Origin: Clostridia bacterium
GTDB taxonomy: Bacteria > Bacillota > Clostridia > Oscillospirales > CAG-272
Direction of reading: 5' to 3'
NCBI GenBank assembly: GCA_900753285.1
Contig: CAADYN010000199.1
Coordinates: 1-10,172 of the forward strand
DNA: 10,172 nt
Made by a program: the position numbers and the translations under genes. The notes beneath the pieces were generated by a model, which did not search any database, was not told where the DNA came from, and worked only from the letters and a program-made list of their open reading frames with translations. Each line of letters starts with the position of its first letter. The stretch's first letter is position 1. Below, one piece after another: positions 1-6,454 of the stretch.

Positions 1-1
1 A

Positions 2-670
2 AACTCCATAGGCTACCCCCACACCAACGTTAAAATCGGCGCAACCCACGCGGGCATTACCGTAGGCGAAGACGGCGCTACTCACCAGTGCTGTGAAGAC
101 ATCGCTCTCATGCGCACTATCCCCGGCATGACCATTATTAACCCCGCAGACGCTGTTGAAGCAAGACTTGCAGTTAAAGCCGCTATCGACTACGTAGGTC
201 CCGTATATCTCCGTTTCGGCAGAATGGCTGTACCGACATACTTTGACGACAAGTACGAGTTCAGAATCGGCAAGGGCGTTAAGATGGCTGACGGACACGA
301 CGTTTCCCTTATCGCTACCGGTATCGAGGTTGAGCAGGCGCTTCTCGCACGTGAGCTTCTCGCAAACGAAGGAATTTCCGCATCCGTCATCAACATGGCT
401 ACAATAAAGCCTCTTGACAACGAGCTTGTTCTCGCCGAAGCTGAAAAGTGCGGATGCATCGTCACCTGCGAAGAGCACAACATCATCGGCGGTCTCGGCG
501 GAGCTGTATGTGAGCTTCTTTCCGAAAAGAGACCCACACCCGTTCTCAGAGTCGGCGTAAACGATGAATTCGGACGCAGCGGACCGGCTAAGGAGCTTGT
601 TTCCTACTTCCACCTTGACGCTGTCGCTATCGCAGAAAAGGCAAAAGCCGCAGTTGCTCTGAAGAAGTAA
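2..670 (+). CDS. Transketolase, C-terminal part (5' truncated by window)
   Basis: This is the 3' end of a transketolase gene, or of the C-terminal subunit of a split transketolase. The enzyme moves two-carbon ketol units between sugar phosphates in the non-oxidative pentose phosphate pathway, using thiamine diphosphate, in the cytosol. The frame is open from base 2, upstream of the first ATG at 110. It begins with the pyrimidine-domain stretch GYPHTNVKIGATHAGITVGE, followed by DGATHQ and the ALMRTIPGM segment. The second half is the transketolase C-terminal domain, with INMATIKPLD and the CEEHNIIGGLGG segment. About 222 residues are visible. The closeness to stand-alone C-terminal subunits (about 310 aa), common in Clostridia, suggests a split enzyme with the N-terminal subunit gene upstream, but this cannot be seen here. 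A terminator follows 15 bases after the stop. Family call is firm; split versus full length is inferred. Confidence 0.93.
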   Translation, partial: NSIGYPHTNVKIGATHAGITVGEDGATHQCCEDIALMRTIPGMTIINPADAVEARLAVKAAIDYVGPVYLRFGRMAVPTYFDDKYEFRIGKGVKMADGHDVSLIATGIEVEQALLARELLANEGISASVINMATIKPLDNELVLAEAEKCGCIVTCEEHNIIGGLGGAVCELLSEKRPTPVLRVGVNDEFGRSGPAKELVSYFHLDAVAIAEKAKAAVALKK

Positions 671-674
671 TTCC

Positions 675-736
675 GAAAAAAATATTCCCGGACAAAGGTT
701 ACGTAATCATCGTAATTCCTGTCCGGGATTTTTTTT
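675..736. terminator. Bidirectional intrinsic terminator between transketolase and fbp
   Basis: An 8-bp perfect stem pairs TCCCGGAC (686-693) with GTCCGGGA (721-728). On the plus strand it is followed by eight T (729-736). On the minus strand it is followed by ATA and then a T-run (the A-run at 676-682). The 27-base loop has further partial pairing between GGTTACG (697-703) and CGTAATTCC (711-719). It lies between convergent genes and can serve both. The plus-strand T-tract overlaps the fbp stop codon at 735-737. Confidence 0.88.
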
Positions 737-2702
737 ATTCTTTTATCCTGATTTTGCCGTTCCTGTACGCTTCTATGAGACTGCGCAGGTCGTTTATCCT
801 TACCATAAGCTCTTCGCCGTAGTCGATATCGGCAATGTTGACCCTGCGCTCCATCTTCTCGACTATGCTCACCTTCGGAGTAATGTCCGCGCCCTCTCCG
901 TCGTACGGCTTATGCTCCGCGAGTCTCAGCGAATGGCTGTCGTAGATGAGAGTGTATCCTGCTATTCCCGTTTTTACTCTGTACGCCTTTGAGATTCCGC
1001 CGTCTATCACGAACAGCTTTCCTCCGGCTTTTATCGGGCTTTCTCCGTCACATCTCAGCACGGGAACGTGTCCGTTTACTATATGTCCGCGGCGTTTGTC
1101 CAGTCCGAACTCTTCAAGTATCATTTCGCATACCGAAGCGTCGTTTGTGTGGCTGTAGTACGGCTCGTAATGCTCTGTGCAAAGCTCAGCGGCCTCTTTT
1201 CCGAGGAATGTCCGCTCAAAGAACGCCATTTTATCCTTGCCGTAGAGGGGGGAGTCCGCGCCGCACCAGAGATACCACATGAAATCCGCGGCTTCCTTCT
1301 GCTCTTTTGTTCCGTTTGGGCTGAAATACGCGCTGCGCACCTCCTGCTCGATTCTGTCAAGGAGCGCCTTACCGTGGAATGTTTTTCCTGCGCAGTCGGC
1401 AAACGGAAGTGTAATCTCGCGGAAGCTGCCGTCGTCGTTGAGCGGAATACAGCCGTGGTAGAGGAGATTTCCGTTTATCTTTCTGTACATTCCGCCGTGG
1501 TCGTAGATGAACTTTATGTGCTGTCTCAGCCTGCCGGAGTGGCGAAAGGAGCTTTGCAGTATTCTCACAAGCTCGCTCTCCTCTCGGCTCAGCTTCAGCG
1601 GGTCGGACACATCAACTGTCGGGAAGGATTTGTCTCGCAGCTCGTATTCCTTTCCGCCGATATTTATCACGCCGCGCCCGAAATCCACCTTGTCGAAGAA
1701 GCTGCGCCCGTCCATACCGTATTCCGGATGATTTTTAATGAGCTGTCCTTCGAGCTTGAACTGTATGACCGCGATAGCCTTATGCATTTTTGCGGTGAGC
1801 GAGTGTTCTATTGAGTCGTAAACAACATCGTCGAGTGTATGCGGGTAGAAGTACGTGCATGGGTCGTCGCGGTACACCTCCGAGGCAAAGACAGACAGCG
1901 GGCGCAGATTCAGTCCGTATCCATCTTCAAGCACGTCAAAGCTGTTGTAGCCGAGCGCGATTCTGATTACGTTTGCGATGAGCGCGTTGTTTCCCGAGAC
2001 TGCCCCCATCCAGCTTATGTCGTGGTTGCCCCATTGAATGTCGATGTGGGTGAAGGTCATAAGCTCGTCCATTATTTTGTCGGCTCTCGGACCTCTGTCG
2101 AAAATATCTCCGATGATGTGCAGGCGGTTTATCGTCAGGCTTCGGATAAGTGAGCAGACCGCGATAATAAAATCCTCCGCTATGCCGGTTTCAAGTATGG
2201 CTGAGATTATCTCGGAATAGTAATACTCGCGGTTGATGTCGTCCGTCACGTTCAGCAGCTCGTCGAGGATGTAGGCAAAGCTCTGCGGCATTTTTTCTCT
2301 TACCTCGGCGCGCGTGTATTTTGCCGAAACTGATTCGCACACCAAAATGAGCCTGTATATGACGATACTGCACCACTCGTCGCTGAGAGAGCCTTCAAAC
2401 CGCAGCTTTTTAATCTCGCTTTCCGGGTAGTATATGAGCATAGCCAGACGGTTGCGTTCGCTTGATGATATGCTTTTTTCAAATATTAGGTCGATTTTTG
2501 ACTTAATCATACCCGAAGCCGAGCGTATCAGCCTGAGAAAAGAATCATACTCACCGTGCAGGTCGCTGAAAAAGTATTCCGTTCCCTTCGGCAGACTTCT
2601 CTCCGCGCACAGATTTATGACCTCCGCCGCGGCTGACTCAACTGTCGGGTAATTCCGCGCGAGAAGCTCCAGAAAATGCAAATCGTTTTGATAATCGTTC
2701 AT
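735..2702 (-). CDS. fbp: Class III fructose-1,6-bisphosphatase
   Basis: Hydrolyses fructose 1,6-bisphosphate to fructose 6-phosphate and phosphate, the committed gluconeogenic step, in the cytosol. At 655 aa it has the usual length of the large Firmicutes class III enzyme, unlike the roughly 330-aa classes I and II. The calcineurin-like metallophosphatase signature is present in order: FFSDLHGEYDSF (D47, H49), IIGDIFDRG (G198, D199, D202), WGNHD (N226, H227), YHG (H416), VNGHVPV (H545) and VIDGG (D567). These are the expected two-metal ligands. The start at 2702 is preceded by GGTGAG (plus 2706-2711) three bases upstream. A good promoter lies 36 bp further up, so it appears monocistronic. It converges with transketolase and diverges from the glycerol-1-phosphate dehydrogenase gene. 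Class III enzymes are usually allosterically regulated (for example by PEP or AMP), which is family knowledge and not visible here. Confidence 0.97.
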   Translation of the reverse strand: MNDYQNDLHFLELLARNYPTVESAAAEVINLCAERSLPKGTEYFFSDLHGEYDSFLRLIRSASGMIKSKIDLIFEKSISSSERNRLAMLIYYPESEIKKLRFEGSLSDEWCSIVIYRLILVCESVSAKYTRAEVREKMPQSFAYILDELLNVTDDINREYYYSEIISAILETGIAEDFIIAVCSLIRSLTINRLHIIGDIFDRGPRADKIMDELMTFTHIDIQWGNHDISWMGAVSGNNALIANVIRIALGYNSFDVLEDGYGLNLRPLSVFASEVYRDDPCTYFYPHTLDDVVYDSIEHSLTAKMHKAIAVIQFKLEGQLIKNHPEYGMDGRSFFDKVDFGRGVINIGGKEYELRDKSFPTVDVSDPLKLSREESELVRILQSSFRHSGRLRQHIKFIYDHGGMYRKINGNLLYHGCIPLNDDGSFREITLPFADCAGKTFHGKALLDRIEQEVRSAYFSPNGTKEQKEAADFMWYLWCGADSPLYGKDKMAFFERTFLGKEAAELCTEHYEPYYSHTNDASVCEMILEEFGLDKRRGHIVNGHVPVLRCDGESPIKAGGKLFVIDGGISKAYRVKTGIAGYTLIYDSHSLRLAEHKPYDGEGADITPKVSIVEKMERRVNIADIDYGEELMVRINDLRSLIEAYRNGKIRIKE

Positions 2703-2724
2703 ATACTCACCGCTATTTCCTTAT

Positions 2725-2749
2725 TTATACCAAATTTATTATACCAAAT
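2725..2749. repeat. 11-bp direct repeat over the fbp -10 and start site
   Basis: TTATACCAAAT occurs exactly at 2725-2735 and again at 2739-2749, a 14-bp period. One copy covers the -10 box and the other the predicted transcription start. The second copy has no -35 at the right distance, so it is not an obvious second promoter. It may be a regulator site or a chance AT-rich repeat. Confidence 0.5.
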
Positions 2750-2766
2750 CCCGCAGTGAATTTCAA
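2738..2766 (-). promoter_or_regulatory. Sigma-A-type promoter for fbp
   Basis: Read on the minus strand there is TTGAAA (-35, plus 2761-2766), a 17-base spacer, and TATAAT (-10, plus 2738-2743). The -10 is a perfect consensus and the -35 matches 5 of 6. Transcription would start near 2731, giving a leader of about 28 nt before the fbp ATG. Confidence 0.85.
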
Positions 2767-2794
2767 CACGGGCGGCATATTTTTTATTTCTCTA

Positions 2795-2823
2795 TTGTCC
2801 GCGGCGACTTTTTGTGCTATACT
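2795..2823 (+). promoter_or_regulatory. Sigma-A-type promoter for the glycerol-1-phosphate dehydrogenase gene
   Basis: TTGTCC (-35, 2795-2800), exactly 17 bases, then TATACT (-10, 2818-2823). The -10 matches 5 of 6 and the -35 matches 4 of 6. The predicted start near 2830 leaves a leader of about 26 nt containing the Shine-Dalgarno. This promoter is back-to-back with that of fbp; the two -35 boxes are 28 bp apart. Confidence 0.8.
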
Positions 2824-2841
2824 TAACGTGAACTTTAATAA

Positions 2842-2847
2842 TGAGGT
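2842..2847 (+). promoter_or_regulatory. Ribosome binding site that fixes the start at 2856
   Basis: GAGGTG is placed 8 bases before the ATG at 2856. The in-frame ATG at 2841 overlaps this site and has no Shine-Dalgarno of its own, so 2856 is the better start and the five residues MRCFR are probably not translated. Confidence 0.8.
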
Positions 2848-2855
2848 GCTTCCGT

Positions 2856-4160
2856 ATGGATAATTATACAGAAAAATTCACCTGTACCGTATGCGGCAAG
2901 GTACACGACTCCATTGTCTCGGACTGCTGTATCGGCAAGGGTACACTTAAAAAGCTGCCGGAAATTCTCGAAAAATACGGTGCAAAATTGCCTTTCGTGC
3001 TGTGCGACGTCAACACATACAAGGCTGCGGGAGAAAAAGTCACAGCTATACTCCGCGAAAGCGGTACAAAGCCAATCCTGCACGTCATTCAGTCAACCGA
3101 GTCTTCCCCGGATGAGAGAACAGTCGGTGAAGCGGTGATGTACTGTCCGAAGAGCGCGGATTTCGTCATAGGAGTAGGCGGCGGTGTGATAAACGATACC
3201 TGTAAAATTCTCGCTATGACAAAAAATGTCCACATGGCAATAGTCGGCACTGCTCCCTCGATGGACGGCTTTGCTTCCGCTACTTCATCAGTCGACCGCA
3301 CCGGACTTAAGGTTTCGCTCCCGTCAAAATGCCCCGACTGCGTTATAGGCGACACGGAAATTCTCGCAAACGCTCCCGTACACATGATACGCTCCGGAAT
3401 CGGAGATATGCTTGCGAAGTACGTCAGCCTTGCGGAGTGGAAGATAGCTCATATAATCCTCGGCGAGTATTACTGCGAAAAAGTAGCCGACACGATGTAC
3501 TCTGCCCTCGACAAATGCGTAAATAACGCTCACAGTGCGGTGGGTCGGGACGAGAATGCGGTTGCGGCTGTGATGGAGGGACTGACGCTCGGCGGTATAA
3601 TGATGAACTGGGCGGGAATGAGCAGACCTGCATCGGGCATGGAGCACTACATATCACACATAATTGATATGCGCGCGCTTGAATTCGGAACTCCGCATGA
3701 CCTTCACGGAATACAGTGCGGAATCGCCACGCTTCACACGATACGTATGTACGAGAAGTTAAGTCAATTTCTGTCCTCTCCCGTTGATATTACTTCTGCA
3801 AAAAAGCACGCGGAATGCTACAACCTCACAGCGCATTTTGACAAGATGAGAGAAAAGCTCGGTCATGGCGCGGAGACAATGATTGCACTTGAAGCAAAGG
3901 AAGGCAAGTATTCCCCCGAAAAGCACGCCGCACGAATTGAAGTTATCGCCGCAAAACGTGAGGAAATACTGGAGATAATCGACGCTTTACCGAAGTCGGA
4001 GGAACTTGAGAAAATGATGCTCTCCATCGGACACCCGACAAAATTCGCGGAGATTGGACTTTCCGACGACGATGTTAAGACAGCCGAGATGTTCGCACGT
4101 GACATTCGCGACAAATACGTCCTCGGAAGGCTTCTCTGGGACTTAGGACTCGCCGAATAA
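2856..4160 (+). CDS. egsA: sn-Glycerol-1-phosphate dehydrogenase (EgsA/AraM family)
   Basis: Predicted to reduce dihydroxyacetone phosphate to sn-glycerol-1-phosphate with NAD(P)H; it belongs to the iron-containing-alcohol-dehydrogenase-like fold and is cytosolic. The 434-residue protein opens with a CxxCGKxH motif (C10, C13, H17) that I recall in clostridial homologues. It then shows the nucleotide-binding GVGGGVIND (106-114), TAPSMDGFAS (132-141), RSGIGDMLAKY (D184), SGMEHYISH (H264) and TPHDLHG (H281). D184, H264 and H281 fit the family's single metal site by spacing. In Bacillus subtilis AraM feeds PcrB, which makes heptaprenylglyceryl phosphate; in archaea the product starts membrane lipids. 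No prenyltransferase is adjacent here. It is a single gene with its own promoter and terminator. At 434 aa it is somewhat longer than the roughly 394-aa B. subtilis protein. Family assignment is strong; the exact substrate is inferred. Confidence 0.9.
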   Translation: MDNYTEKFTCTVCGKVHDSIVSDCCIGKGTLKKLPEILEKYGAKLPFVLCDVNTYKAAGEKVTAILRESGTKPILHVIQSTESSPDERTVGEAVMYCPKSADFVIGVGGGVINDTCKILAMTKNVHMAIVGTAPSMDGFASATSSVDRTGLKVSLPSKCPDCVIGDTEILANAPVHMIRSGIGDMLAKYVSLAEWKIAHIILGEYYCEKVADTMYSALDKCVNNAHSAVGRDENAVAAVMEGLTLGGIMMNWAGMSRPASGMEHYISHIIDMRALEFGTPHDLHGIQCGIATLHTIRMYEKLSQFLSSPVDITSAKKHAECYNLTAHFDKMREKLGHGAETMIALEAKEGKYSPEKHAARIEVIAAKREEILEIIDALPKSEELEKMMLSIGHPTKFAEIGLSDDDVKTAEMFARDIRDKYVLGRLLWDLGLAE

Positions 4161-4166
4161 ATATAC

Positions 4167-4217
4167 AAAAAACAGCGCATACCTACGAATTTTTTCGTAA
4201 GCACGCGCTGTATTTTT
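4167..4217. terminator. Bidirectional intrinsic terminator
   Basis: The outer stem ACAGCGC (4172-4178) pairs with GCGCTGT (4205-4211), and the inner stem TACGAA (4184-4189) pairs with TTCGTA (4194-4199). The plus strand follows with A and five T (4213-4217). The minus strand follows with six T (A-run 4167-4172). It closes both the dehydrogenase gene on the left and the lepA operon on the right, and its right flank overlaps the stop codon at 4216-4218. Confidence 0.85.
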
Positions 4218-5220
4218 ATGCCATTGTTTTGAGCATTTCGAGACTGACGGAATATTTCACCGGTTTTCCGCTGTCATACGCTCTGAACTCGTCGAGCATA
4301 TATTCTCCCATGCGGTGGACCTCATTTCCGAGAGAGCCGGCAATATGCGGAGTCAGGAACACGTTCTCAAGGGTGTAGAGCGGACTGTCCTTCTCAGGCG
4401 GTTCGGGGAACGTCACGTCAAGCACTGCCGAAATCGACGAATCCCGCTTGAGCGCTTCTATCATGTCCGCCTCAACGACCTGTGCTCCGCGTCCTGTGTT
4501 GATGAACGACGAGCACGGCTTCATCTTCGAGAAGTGAGTTTTGTTTATGATTCCGACAGTCTCACTGTTGTTGGCGAGGTGGTTTGAGATGACGTCGCAT
4601 TCCTCGAATATCGTCTCGAGCGAGCATTTTCTCACTCCGAGCTGCTCTGCTTTCTCATCTGGCAAAAACGGGTCAAACACTAAAATATCCACTTTTTCGA
4701 GAGTTTTCAGGCGTTCTATCACCATTTTTCCTATCATTCCCGCGCCGAGGATTCCGACCTTTATCTCGTAAATTCCGGGATATCCTCCGCGTGAGCGACC
4801 CTGCCATTCCGAGCCTTCCGACGCACGATGGTATCTGTTGAAGTATCCCTTTGACGCGAGCATTATCTCCGCGAAGGTGTAGTCCGCAACGGGAACCGCA
4901 TTTGCCGCCCACGCGCTGAACACCGCCACGCCTTCTTCAAGAAACTCACGTGCAAATCCCTGCACCGAGCCTGCTCCGTAGAACAGTGCCTTCACATTCG
5001 GAAGGTACTTTTTTATCTCCTCGCGGGTGAAGTGCGGTATTCCCCATGTGGAAAAGATGTAATCCGCGTGCGACAATGTGTCAAAGTAGCTGTCAAGCTC
5101 GTTTTTCGCAATAACGTGATCCGTTTCAAACGTCAGCTCATCGTGAAGCGCGCTCATGACCTCCTCCGAATACACGTTAGCAACAGAGCCTGCCGAGCCG
5201 ATAAAAACCGCTTTTTTCAT
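4216..5220 (-). CDS. D-isomer-specific 2-hydroxyacid dehydrogenase (substrate unknown)
   Basis: NAD-dependent oxidoreductase of the D-2-hydroxyacid dehydrogenase superfamily (phosphoglycerate, glyoxylate/hydroxypyruvate and D-lactate dehydrogenase relatives). The 334-aa length is typical of the short form without a C-terminal ACT domain. The Rossmann motif GAGMIG (159-164) is followed by an acidic residue, D183, which usually favours NAD over NADP. The catalytic set is complete: R244 in NTGRG, E273 in FPEPP and H292 in TPHIAGS. The signature AANAVPVADYTFAE (105-118) precedes the nucleotide-binding domain. The start has AAGGAGA (plus 5226-5232) five bases upstream. It lies 18 bp after hemW on the same strand and is the last gene before the terminator, so it is probably cotranscribed with lepA-hemW. 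Substrate cannot be read from sequence; serA is unlikely without the extra regulatory domain but not excluded. Confidence 0.9.
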   Translation of the reverse strand: MKKAVFIGSAGSVANVYSEEVMSALHDELTFETDHVIAKNELDSYFDTLSHADYIFSTWGIPHFTREEIKKYLPNVKALFYGAGSVQGFAREFLEEGVAVFSAWAANAVPVADYTFAEIMLASKGYFNRYHRASEGSEWQGRSRGGYPGIYEIKVGILGAGMIGKMVIERLKTLEKVDILVFDPFLPDEKAEQLGVRKCSLETIFEECDVISNHLANNSETVGIINKTHFSKMKPCSSFINTGRGAQVVEADMIEALKRDSSISAVLDVTFPEPPEKDSPLYTLENVFLTPHIAGSLGNEVHRMGEYMLDEFRAYDSGKPVKYSVSLEMLKTMA

Positions 5221-5238
5221 AGCCGTCTCCTTATATCG

Positions 5239-6438
5239 TCAACCGAAATTGTATTTTCCGAAGTCCTCGAACTCAAGGATGTCGGATAAAATGTAGTTTG
5301 AAATGAACATACCTGCGGGAGTCAGTGAATAAACTCCGCCGCGCATAGTCATGTAGCCGTTTTTGATGAATTTTTCGCATTTTCCGCCGTACAGCTGCTC
5401 AAACGAACGTCCGAAACGATAGTTAAACTCACGTGAATCAACTCCCGCGACAAGCCTGAGACGCAGCATGACGTATTCGCCCATTCTCTCCCTCTCTTCA
5501 ACCTGCTCGCACTCGTCGGTAATGCGTACCTTTGAATCCTTCACCGTGACTCCCTGCATATACCGCTCGATATCCGGTGTGAATGAGAAGCGCGTCCCGT
5601 TGAAATATGAGTGAGCGGACACGCCGAAGCCGAGGTATTCGTCACAGTTCCAGTATTTGAGGTTGTGGACGCACATATGTCCGGGTCTGGCGAAGTTCGA
5701 TATCTCGTATTGAAGATAACCGTACTGTCTTAGCTGATTAATAGAGCCGAGGTACATATCCGCTTCAACGTCGTCGCCGGGGAGATATGGGGATATGCTG
5801 TCGTAATTTCTGTAGAACGCAGTTCCCGGCTCTATTTTTAAGTCGTACAGGGAGATGTGGTCGGGGCGAAGCGAGGCAGTGAAATTAATGCTCTTCGCCA
5901 GCGACTGCGGAGTTTGATACGGTATGCCGAACATCAAATCCACGTTAATGTTGTCGAACTTCGCGTCCCTTGCCATACGGTACGAACGGACAAAATCGCG
6001 GCGTGTGTGCCTTCTCGACAGTGCTTTCAGCTCGTTATCGTTCGCGCTTTGCAGACCCATGCTGATACGGTTCACTCCCATGCGGTGCAGCTTTACAAGA
6101 GTAGCGTATGAAACCGTCGCGGGATTAGCTTCAATCGAGAACTCCGCGTGCTTTGTGAGGTGAAAATTTCGTTTCACTGCCGTCACAAGCCTGTATAAAT
6201 CAGCCGGCGGTATTGACGTCGGTGTTCCTCCGCCTATGAAAACCGAATCCGGCTCATAAGCAGACGCGGCGGCAGAGTAGCTTTCGATGTGCGAGATTAG
6301 AGCGTCAATGTAGCGTGTGACTATCTCGTCTGACGAGGGCGGCGCAGAGTTGAAGTCGCAGTAAGCGCATTTTGATATACAAAACGGAATGTGGATGTAA
6401 ATTCCAAGCCTTTTTTTGTCTCCGTAAGTAAAGCTCAT
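5239..6438 (-). CDS. hemW: HemW-type radical SAM heme chaperone
   Basis: HemW binds a 4Fe-4S cluster, S-adenosylmethionine and heme, and delivers heme to target proteins. It was long annotated as oxygen-independent coproporphyrinogen III oxidase. The cluster motif is C20-x3-C24-x2-C27 followed by DF. True HemN has a fourth cysteine two residues after the third, so D-F marks this as HemW. Other family segments are GGGTPT (69-74), LYDLKIEPGT (198-206), HNLKYW (258-263), YLGFGVSAHS and a C-terminal winged-helix-like region around EYVMLRLRLVAGVD. The 399-aa length is normal. The frame is open upstream to 6603, but the first 55 codons lie inside the end of lepA and code for a basic, low-complexity peptide. 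The ATG at 6438 has GGAAGG (plus 6445-6450) six bases ahead and begins just before the core, so it is the start. It follows lepA by 16 bp, a common order. Confidence 0.94.
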   Translation of the reverse strand: MSFTYGDKKRLGIYIHIPFCISKCAYCDFNSAPPSSDEIVTRYIDALISHIESYSAAASAYEPDSVFIGGGTPTSIPPADLYRLVTAVKRNFHLTKHAEFSIEANPATVSYATLVKLHRMGVNRISMGLQSANDNELKALSRRHTRRDFVRSYRMARDAKFDNINVDLMFGIPYQTPQSLAKSINFTASLRPDHISLYDLKIEPGTAFYRNYDSISPYLPGDDVEADMYLGSINQLRQYGYLQYEISNFARPGHMCVHNLKYWNCDEYLGFGVSAHSYFNGTRFSFTPDIERYMQGVTVKDSKVRITDECEQVEERERMGEYVMLRLRLVAGVDSREFNYRFGRSFEQLYGGKCEKFIKNGYMTMRGGVYSLTPAGMFISNYILSDILEFEDFGKYNFG

Positions 6439-6444
6439 ATTACG

Positions 6445-6450
6445 CCTTCC
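6445..6450 (-). promoter_or_regulatory. Ribosome binding site that fixes the hemW start
   Basis: GGAAGG on the minus strand sits in the 16-bp lepA-hemW gap, six bases ahead of the ATG at 6438. It argues against the longer open frame that begins at 6603 within lepA. Confidence 0.75.
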
Positions 6451-6454
6451 GTGG

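Noticed and set aside
1068..1814. Open frame of 248 codons on the plus strand inside fbp
   Set aside because: The minus-strand FBPase has all its catalytic motifs across this stretch. The antisense product has no family features and the ATG lacks a ribosome binding site.
4216..5220. Annotation as serA, phosphoglycerate dehydrogenase
   Set aside because: The catalytic core is shared by many 2-hydroxyacid dehydrogenases. No ACT domain or serine-pathway neighbour supports serA specifically.
5239..6438. Annotation as HemN, oxygen-independent coproporphyrinogen III oxidase
   Set aside because: The fourth cysteine of the HemN CxxxCxxCxC motif is replaced (CDF), and the HNLKYW region is HemW-type; the position after lepA also fits HemW.
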